NCBI GenBank assembly: GCA_039583875.1
Contig: CM077153.1
Coordinates: forward strand, 117,486,568 to 117,550,567
Origin: Platanthera guangdongensis
Lineage: Eukaryota; Streptophyta; Magnoliopsida; Asparagales; Orchidaceae
Length of the DNA stretch: 64,000 bases
Direction of reading: 5' to 3'
Position 1 is the first letter of the stretch. Each line of letters opens with the position of its first letter. The notes below the pieces were generated by a model, which ran no database searches, was not told the DNA's origin, and worked only from the letters and a program-made list of their open reading frames with translations. Positions 56,044-64,000 of this stretch are shown here, in pieces. Position numbers and translations under genes: made by a program.

Positions 56044-57197
56044 TGTTGGGTTTCTCTATAAGGATGGCACAACGCTTGTGCACGCAGCGGAAAAATAAAC
56101 ATCAAGAAAAACCCAAAGAGATGTGGATCGGGCTATGAACGTTGAATCAAGAAGTTAGCAAAAACTAGGCAAAAATTACCTTGGTGGCGTTGAGTCACAA
56201 CTCAACGAAGATGCTCCAAATTTCTTCTTCCTGCTAGCGGCGAGTTCTACGTGGAATAATGTCCACATTTCTGCAGAAGTCCACACGAGCGGGAGAACGC
56301 TGATCTATCCGTCGCACGGATTATCGGGAAGGAGAAGACCGCACCTTTGCTTTCCCACGGACTGCTAGGTCCGCGCCAGGGATTGCAGCACCAGCGACAG
56401 TCGCCGGAGAGGAGGTGGTCGACGGAGCGAACACGGCGGCGGAACTCTTCCGGCGGCGGGAATCGGGATCGGCGGAGCGAACGAGCGGAACTCTACCGTC
56501 GGGTTCGATTCGCTACAGGAGAAAATCGCGAGCAAGCGTGTTCATTCCCGAAAACCCTAAGTGTTGTATTTATACCAAAGGTATAAATAAACCCAGGAAA
56601 ATCGCTATTCGCAGACCACCCGAAATTAGGGTTCAGAATCGGCGAGTATCATTCGGTGAGAATCGGCGACAATCGGCGAGAATCACTGATCAGGTTCGGC
56701 GAGAATCAGTCGACGAGTATCACCAACGATCGGCGAGAATCAGAGTACAATACTCGACGATTCTCGCCGATCGTCGAGCATGACTTGATGATACACGACG
56801 AACTCGTCGATCGTCAAGCCGCGGTCGACGATACATGTCGAAGTCGTCGATCGTCGAGAATCAACATATTGATTCTCGACGATTCTCGTCGATCGGCGAG
56901 AATCAAAGATGATTCTCGCCGATCGGCGGGAATCGGAAGACAACTCTCGACGAATGTCATCAACCCTTGGATGACAATTCTAACCAGCCCTCCAAGGCAA
57001 CATTTGCCCAACTCGACGATCCTTCAAGGCAACACTTTGCCCATGACCCCATTCAGGTCGGTGATTGGCAACCTTTACCAACACAGTCAATCGTCCAACT
57101 TCTCCACATCTCTTATGTGCGACCCTGCAGGCTCATATCGCGTTGGCAGAGAGATTACATGTTTGATCACTTCCAGATCATCATAGTGACTCCAACA
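56044..57197 (-). repeat. Copia-4 3' LTR (1154 bp)
   Basis: On the minus strand it begins TGTTGGAGTCACTATG and ends AACCCAACA. A palindrome array of GATTCTCGCCGATCGGCGAGAATC-like and TCGACGATCGTCGA dyads is at 56640-56950, followed on the minus strand by TATAAATA at 56574-56567. The end has the small dyad GCACAACGCTTGTGC. Confidence 0.92.
56640..56950. repeat. Palindrome array of the Copia-4 LTR
   Basis: Arms GATTCTCG and CGAGAATC are combined as CCGATCGG or ACGATCGTC centres. It is repeated at 63705-64000 in the 5' LTR. The arm is shared with the Copia-2 array, although the elements are of different lineages. Confidence 0.87.
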
Positions 57198-57211
57198 GAC
57201 TCCCACTTGAT
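57198..57211 (-). other. Copia-4 polypurine tract
   Basis: On the minus strand it reads ATCAAGTGGGAGTC directly before TGTTGG. Bases 57212-58164 between it and the pol stop are about 950 bases of untranslated sequence with no ORF or repeat that I recognise. Confidence 0.75.
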
Positions 57212-58164
57212 CTCGAAAGTATCAAAGCAAAAACCTCACAAACAATGAGCGGCATCTAGCAATGCATCATTGCTCCCCAAGCAATAAGAGTTTATAACTC
57301 ATAAGCCTTTATGACCAATGTATCAGCGTTGTCTTTGTCCCTTTGTCCCTTACATCCAGAAAGAACTAGAGGCATGGACCGTGTCACACTCGTAATAGCT
57401 CAATCCAAGTTTCTTGATCCAGGACGGACTTCCAGAGAATGGTGAGTCCAATATCACATATTGACTCAACCAAGAATGGCCATGCATTTCTCAGTCCAAT
57501 TCCATCAAGGGGCCCATGGATGCAACTCCTGTCATATAGGAGGACAAATCCCATATCTGCTCACACACAAACACCCAAGTGATTCGTAACATGCCCAACA
57601 ACCACCCTTATCATCAACCTTTCTCAAGGAAGACTTTAGATGGCATCAAAGCACGCTCTTCCTCACTTGATGAATGCTGTGACTTCAGGTTAAAGGACTA
57701 CAACACCATTGTCAATTGAGACCTACTCGTGATACGATTGGATGACAATCCACAGAGCAGTCTCAGGTTGGGTCTGTCCATTACAACTTGTTCACTAACA
57801 AGTACCCACGTGATGACTTGATATCACAATATCATGACCTGTGAGAACCGGTCATCAGTCAACGCACGTGCTAGCCTTCATGTACCATCATCACCCTTAG
57901 CTTCTATGATGATACTCGACCAGAGACCTTTAAGAATGAAGCTTCAAATAAATCACGGGCTCTCACATTCAAGTCACGTACTTGATGTCTCATGGAAGCG
58001 AACATTCTAAGGGTATCTTTTATGTTAACATTTAACTATCATATAGAAAAAGACATAATAAAAGAATTTGCCATTAATTGTAAAAGGAAAATTGGGTACA
58101 CAGTTCATCATATGAACAAACAGCCAACAAAATACAAGATTACATGCAACCCACAAGATTCTCG

Positions 58165-61100
58165 CTAGAGTTGATCATTTAGGTATCGTATACCCATCGA
58201 TCTAGTATGACCATCATGCTTTCTCTGCGCGAGAGGCTTTGTCAGCGGATCCGCAATATTTTCCTCAGTCGGCACTCTGCAAATGTTTACATCTCCTCGT
58301 TCGACAATCTCACGAATAAGATGAAACCGCCGGAGTATGTGCTTGGAGCGCTGATGACATCTAGGTTCCTTAGATTGTGCAATTGCACCATTGTTATCAC
58401 AGTAGAGAACTACGGGACCAACAATGCTAGGAACTACATCAAGCTCGCCGATGAATTTCCTAATCCATACAACGTCCTTCGCCGCATTAGCTGCTGCGAT
58501 ATACTCGGCCTCTATTGTAGAATCAGCAACTGTCTCTTGCTTGGAACTCTTCCAGCTCACAGCTCCTCCATTCAGGCAAAACACAAAACCTGACTGATAC
58601 TTGGAGTCGTCTCGATCAGTTTGGAAGCTAGCATCCGTGTAACCACTTACAACGAGCTCTTCCTCTCCACCATACACCAAGAACACATCCTTAGTCCTTC
58701 TCAAGTACTTCAGGATATTCTTGACTGCAATCCAGTGACACTCACCGGGGTCTGACTGATACCTGCTAGTCATGCTCAAAGCAAAGGAGACATCGGGTCG
58801 AGTACATAACATCGCGTACATGACAGATCCAATTGCCGAAGCATATGGAATCAACTTCATGCGGTCCTTATCTTCACAAGACTTTGGACACTGGTCCTTA
58901 GAGAGATTCACACCATGAGACATGGGCAAAAATCCTTTCTTGGACTCAAGCATGTTGAACCGCTTCAACACCTTTTCGATGTACGTACTCTGGGTCAAAC
59001 CCAGCAACTTCTTCGATCTATCTCTATAGATCTTAATACCGAGTATATAAGTCGCTTCACCCAAATCCTTCATTGAAAAGCAGTTCCCTAGGTTGTTCTT
59101 AACAACTTTCAGGGTAGGAATGTCATTCCCAATCAACAGTATGTCATCTACATACAATATCAGGAAGACAACAATGCTCCCACTGATTCGCTTGTAAACA
59201 CAAGGCTCATCTTCATTCTTGATGAAACCAAACTCTTTGATTTTCTCATCAAAACGAAGATTCCAACTTCGAGAGGCCTGTTTCAGTCCATAAATGGACT
59301 TATTCAGCTTGCATATTTTAGTGGCTTCATCTGGGGATACAAAACCCTCGGGTTGTGTTATATACACTTCCTCAAGGAGGTTTCCATTAAGGAAAGCCGT
59401 TTTGACATCCATCTGCCAGATCTCGTAGTCATAATACGCAGCAATAGCAAGCAATATCCTTATGGACATTACCATAGCAATAGGGGAAAATGTCTCATCA
59501 TAGTCAATACCATGACTTTGCTTGAAACCCTTAGCCACCAGTCGCCCTTTGAATGTCTGTACATTCCCATCCATGTCGGTTTTCTTCTTGAAGACCCACT
59601 TACACCCTATGGGTCGTACCCCTTCAGGTGGTTCCACCAAGTTCCAAACTTGGTTTGCATACATGGAGTCCATTTCGGATTTCATAGCCTCAAGCCATTT
59701 GTCGGAGTCCGGTCCATTCATAGCCTCTTGGTAGGTTGATGGTTCATCATCAGGATCCATAAGCAACACATTACCTATTTGAGACACGAGAAATCCATAT
59801 CTCTCAGGCTCAAACCTCGGTCTACCAGATCTACGTAGGACTTGTGTTCCCTGAGCAGGTTCTCTAGCTACAACATCTTGTAGTCCTGTCTCAGAATCCA
59901 ATTCCGGTTCATTCACTACATGTGGTTCTTGAACTTCTTCAAGCTCTACCTTTTCAGTCTTTCTAGATAAGAACTCTTTCTCCAAGAAGACACCAGTCCT
60001 TGCGACAAACACTTTGCCCTCAGACGGTAGGTAAAAGTAATACCCTTTCGTTTCCTTAGGATATCCCACCAGATAACATTTATCCGATTTGGGTTCCAGC
60101 TTGTCAGGCATTTGACGTCTCACGTATGCCTCACAGCCCCAAATTTTAATGAACGACATACTAGGACGCTTCCCAGTCCATATCTCATATGGTGTCTTCA
60201 GAACCGTTTTAGTTGGAGCGCGATTCAATGTCATTACAGCAGTCTCTAAAGCAAAACCCCAAAAGGAAACAGGCAAGTCTGCATGACTCATCATCGAACG
60301 TACCATGTCTAACAGAGTACGATTTCTCCTCTCAGACACACCATTATGTTGTGGTGTTCTAGGTGGAGTGAGCTGTGATACAATACCACACTCTTTCAGA
60401 TGATCACGGAACTCATGACTCAGGTATTCGCCACCTCGATCAGATCGGAGTGCTTTAACCTTTTTACCCAACTGGTTTTCTACTTCATTCTTGAACTCTT
60501 TGAACTTTTCAAAGGTCTCGGATTTGCACTTCATAAGATACACATATCCGTATCTACTGAAATCATCAGTAAATGTAACAAAGTAGAAATACCCACCTCT
60601 AGCCATGGAACTCATGGATCCGCATACATCACTATGTACAACACCCAAGAGATCCTCAGCCCTCTCAGTATAACCAGTGAAAGGAGCTTTAGTCATCTTG
60701 CCTAACAAACAAGATTCGCATCGCTCAAATGATTCATAATCAAATGAGTCCAAAAGTCAACCTCTATGGAGCTTGGATATGCGCTTCTCGTTGATATGGC
60801 CCAAACGACAATGCCAGAGATACGTAGGGTTTGAGTCATTTGTTCTTACTCTTTTATTATTATCTACATTACAGATCAGATGGTCCAAGTTCAAAACATA
60901 AAGACCATTAAACAATTGGGCTACAGCATAACAAACATCATTCTTAAATATAGAACAACAATTGTTCTTAATTATAAAAGAAAATCCAATCATGTCCAAA
61001 CATGAAATAGATATAATGTTTCTAGTTATGGCCGGAACGAAATAACAATTATCAAGTTTTATTACAAGCCCACTGGGCAAAGAAAGACGATAAACCCCTA

Positions 61101-62124
61101 CGGCTACAGCAGCAACTCTTGCTCCATTGCCGACGCGGAGGTCCACCTCCCCTTTACTCAGCAATCTTCTCCTTCCCAGTTCCTGCACATTTGTACAAAT
61201 GTGAGAACCACATCTGGTATCCAATACCCAAGATGAAGGAGTAGAAAGGTTTATCTCTATAACGTAAACATTTGAAGCGGAAGTCATACCTCCCCTCAAT
61301 TTCTGCAGACCCTCAATGTATGAAGGACAGTTCCTCCTCCAATGACCAGCCTTGCCACAGTGGTGGCATTTCCCTTCCTTCACCGTGCTTTTCTTTTTCA
61401 TCAGTGCTGAAGACTTGGGCTCAAGATATGACTTAGGTCCCACCTTCGTCTTCTTGGAACCCTTGGCTTTGCCCTTGCCCTTATGCACCATCAGTATGGG
61501 GCTGACAGGCTTGGCCTTCTTCATGTTGATTTCGGCAGTTCTCAACATGCCTAGGAGTTCGGGCAGTGTCTTGTCTATCTCATTCATGTTGTAGTTCAAG
61601 ACAAACTGCTCATAACTGTTTGGCAACGATTGCAGGATCAGATCCGTGGCCAACTCTTGACCAAGATGAAAACCCAGCCTTTCAAGGTTCTCGATATACC
61701 CAATCATCTTGAGTACGTGAGTCCCTACTGAGTCTCGAACTCCCATCTTGCACTGAAACAACGCTTTCGTGATGTCGAACCTCTCTTGACGAGCCTGCCC
61801 TTGAAACATTTTCTTGAGATGCTCGTCAATCTCCTTGCACCCCATGTTCTCATGTTGCTTCTGAAGCTCAGAGTTCATAGTGGCAAGCATAAGGCATTCG
61901 ACATCCAAAGCATCGTCTGTATACTTCTTATAAGTATCTTTCTCAGCACGGGAAGAGTTCCCGGTTGGCACCTCGGGGGCTTCTTCTTCCAAGACATAGA
62001 GCTTTCGCTCCTGCCTGAGAACAATTCTCAGGTTCCTGTATCAGTCCATGTAATTTGTCCCACTGAGCTTATCCTTCTCAAGGATGGCTCTCAGAGACAA
62101 CGTGGAGTGTGAAACACTTGCCAT
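58165..62124 (-). pseudogene. Copia-4 Gag-Pol polyprotein, two in-frame TGA codons
   Basis: A single frame runs from ATG at 62124-62122 (MASVSHSTLSLRAILEKDKL) to the stop at 58165. Gag has QSLPNSYEQF and one knuckle CHHCGKAGHWRRNC. The protease reads WVLDTRCGSHIC, with Arg where the catalytic D-T-G needs Gly. The pre-integrase zinc site ends CESCLLGK. The integrase core has HSDVCGPM-like HSDVCGSM, RSDRGGEY and NGVSERRNR. RT has MDVKTAFLNG and catalytic YVDD. RNase H ends IADPLTKPL. The stops are TGA at 62041-62043 (Trp expected, a G-to-A change) and TGA at 60757-60759 (Gly expected). Apart from the Arg and two stops it is complete at about 1320 codons. Confidence 0.92.
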
Positions 62125-63092
62125 GGAATTCTACAAGAATTTATACAGAATAAAATCAGTACCAAATGTCAAATACAATTTATTTTAATTTGGACTTTAA
62201 TTAAAATACTCCCACTATTTTATTCGAAATGATAGCCCTCACTAACAATTCGGAGAGTTCATGCGAGCTACTCTCTTAGTGGACAAGATCCGTATTTCAC
62301 CAACACTATGAGTCTGCTTTGGCGTTTCTCTCACGATGCGGTTATTTAGGTAGGCAACGCTTGCCAATTGCATCCTCATGCAATTCTTGTATGGTTGGTG
62401 AATAACTCCTTATTCGCATCCATCATATGGTGCATGCCAACCCTATGCCTCTAGGCACTCAACCTTTGAGGTCACCTAGTTAAGTATGACCCGATGTCGA
62501 CAGTGGGATATCACAATTATCCGCTCGCACCCTTACCAAGATAGATTAATGCACCTTGCTTTGGCAAGCCCACACTTCATCGATCGAGGCAGGAAGAGTG
62601 TCATCCATCGGAAGGCATCCGAACACTTAATATTAGATGAAGGGATTTTTCAATTATAGGTTAACAATTAACCATGATCAACATTTGATCAATGTGCACA
62701 TCCAAAGAAAAACAAAATTCTTCTAAAACCACATGCATCCCTTATGTGCACATCCTAACACCATCAACAATTGATAGAAGGAAGGGCTAAATCTGAACAT
62801 CCGAAAATTTCCAAATCCTCAGATTTACATGCATTGGACAAAGGCAAAGACAACTCAACTTAAAGCAGTAGACAAGCTCATCTCTCTATGTTGGATTCAC
62901 AATCCAAAACATACTCGAGGGATGGTTACTGCTAAGGAGACAACAATTTCTAACACTTAGAAATTCCACCGAAATTCCAGTCGTTCTTGGCGAGGTACCA
63001 AGACTAAATCTAGACATTTAGAACACTTCTAAATCTCTAGGTTTACACGCACTGGAATAACACAACTTCCAAAACAACAGTCATGGCCGAAC
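62125..63092 (-). other. Copia-4 leader between primer site and gag
   Basis: About 970 bases with no ORF. It is long for a copia leader, and I recognise no repeats or motifs in it. Confidence 0.6.
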
Positions 63093-63093
63093 C

Positions 63094-63108
63094 TGCCTAT
63101 GATACCAC
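63094..63108 (-). other. Copia-4 primer binding site
   Basis: On the minus strand GTGGTATCATAGGCAGG abuts the LTR end. It matches the initiator-Met-tRNA complement for the first part (TGGTATCA), then resembles the TAGGCAGG variant. Confidence 0.85.
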
Positions 63109-64000
63109 TGTTGGGTTTCTCTATAAGGATGGCACAACGCTTGTGCACGCAGCGGAAAAATAAACATCAAGAAAAACCCAAAGAGATGTGGATCGGGCTA
63201 TGAACGTTGAATCAAGAAGTTAGCAAAAACTAGGCAAAAATTACCTCGGTGGCGTTGAGTCACAACTCAACGAAGATGCTCCAAATTTCTTCTTCCTGCT
63301 AGCGGCGAGTTCTACGTGGAATAATGTCCACGTTTCTGCAGAAGTCCACACGAGCAGGAGAACGCTGATCTATCCGTCGCACGGATTATCGGGAAGGAGA
63401 AGACCGCACCTTTGCTTTCCCACGGACTGCTAGGTCCGCGCCAGGGATTACAGCACCAGCGACAGTCGCCGGAGAGGAGGTGGTCGACGGAGCGAACACG
63501 GCGGCGGAACTCTTCCGGCGGCGGGAATCGGGATCGGCGGAGCGAACGAGCGGAACTCTACCGTCGGGTTCGATTCGCTACAGGAGAAAATCGCGAGCAA
63601 GCGTGTTCATTCCCGAAAACCCTAAGTGTTGTATTTATACCAAAGGTATAAATAAACCCAGGAAAATCGCTATCCGCAGACCACCCGAAATTAGGGTTCA
63701 GAATCGGCGAGTATCATTCGGTGAGAATCGGCGACAATCGGCGAGAATCACTGATCAGGTTCGGCGAGAATCAGTCGACGAGTATCACCAACGATCGGCG
63801 AGAATCAGAGTACAATACTCGACGATTCTCGCCGATCGTCGAGCATGACTTGATGATACACGACGAACTCGTCGATCGTCGAGCCGCGGTCGACGATACA
63901 TGTCGAAGTCGTCGATCATCGAGAATCAACATATTGATTCTCGACGATTCTCGTCGATCGGCGAGAATCAAAGATGATTCTCGCCGATCGGCGGGAATCG
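63109..64000 (-). repeat. Copia-4 5' LTR, partial
   Basis: It matches 56044-56935 at about 99 percent identity, including the TATAAATA box and most of the palindrome array, and is cut by the end of the window. Confidence 0.92.

Larger units (their letters stand above)
56044..64000 (-). mobile_element. Copia-4: nearly intact copia element, right end outside window
   Basis: It is a minus-strand element with a 3' LTR (56044-57197), polypurine tract, a single gag-pol frame, leader, primer site and a 5' LTR cut at the window end. The 892 bases shared by the LTRs differ at about seven positions (about 99 percent identity), among the youngest insertions here. Its polyprotein differs clearly from the SIRE-like elements. 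I place it near the Tork/TAR/Angela branch only tentatively. Confidence 0.92.

Noticed and set aside
56347..56783. Arg-rich ORFs in the Copia-4 LTR
   Set aside because: They are low-complexity translations of the palindrome array and the GC-rich LTR segment, present in both LTRs.
1..64000. tRNA, rRNA, microRNA or ordinary host genes
   Set aside because: No tRNA-like cloverleaf box pair, rRNA segment or non-transposon coding frame was recognised by eye; small or spliced genes cannot be fully excluded without a search.

Overview
This window is plant nuclear repeat DNA, almost certainly pericentromeric or otherwise heterochromatic DNA of an angiosperm. I see no host gene, tRNA or rRNA. Essentially every base belongs to an LTR retrotransposon, and the elements are inserted into one another up to five levels deep. 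The plant origin rests on initiator-Met-tRNA primer binding sites, plant-type Ty1/copia (SIRE/Maximus-like and one other lineage) and Ty3/gypsy (Tekay/Del-like chromovirus) polyproteins, and a 'putative plant transposon' accessory protein. Lineage names are my reading of motifs and layout; no database was searched.

Layout. (1) 1-11681: Copia-1 (SIRE-like, minus strand), inserted in the pol gene of Gypsy-A. The 3' LTR is cut by the window start; gag is frameshifted, pol is intact, the accessory ORF3 carries two stops, and the 5' LTR is 2.07 kb. (2) 11682-25626: Gypsy-A pol remnant (plus) and its giant 3' LTR (LTR-A, at least 4.6 kb, truncated). LTR-A is fused at 18851 to the integrase end of a second gypsy copy, which is itself split by a 5,345-bp solo LTR (LTR-B, 19062-24406, 5-bp duplication CGCTG). 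The start of that copy's 3' LTR (LTR-C) follows. (3) 25627-51891: an LTR of another gypsy family (LTR-X, plus) split by Copia-2 (25992-50276, plus, duplication GTGAC). Copia-2 is split by Gypsy-4 (31853-47073, minus, duplication GGCTC), whose 3' LTR is split by Copia-3 (32565-37952, minus, imperfect duplication CATTT/TATTT). (4) 51892-56043 and beyond: Gypsy-3 (minus, internally deleted), inserted in LTR-X. (5) 56044-64000 and beyond: Copia-4 (minus), inserted in the 5' LTR of Gypsy-3 and almost intact. Removing Copia-3 and its duplication from the Gypsy-4 left LTR leaves 2462 bp, exactly the length of the right LTR, which supports these boundaries.

How the parts relate. Each autonomous element would supply its own Gag, protease, integrase, reverse transcriptase and RNase H from LTR-driven transcripts. 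Most copies are now broken by stops, many of which are C-to-T or G-to-A changes as expected of methylated DNA. Copia-1 and Copia-3 also carry ORF3, a long accessory gene. In both, ORF3 has a TATA box about 100 bp upstream of its ATG and an array of the same family-specific palindrome that fills the LTR. Copia-3 has lost all of gag-pol yet keeps an open 994-codon ORF3.

Most interesting signals: the family-specific palindrome arrays in the LTRs, duplicated upstream of ORF3 in two families with unrelated palindromes; a covarying C-tract hairpin next to the primer binding site of three SIRE-like families; a likely 90-nt intron at the gag/protease junction of Gypsy-4; and a conserved splice-acceptor-like site between gag and pol of the SIRE-like elements.
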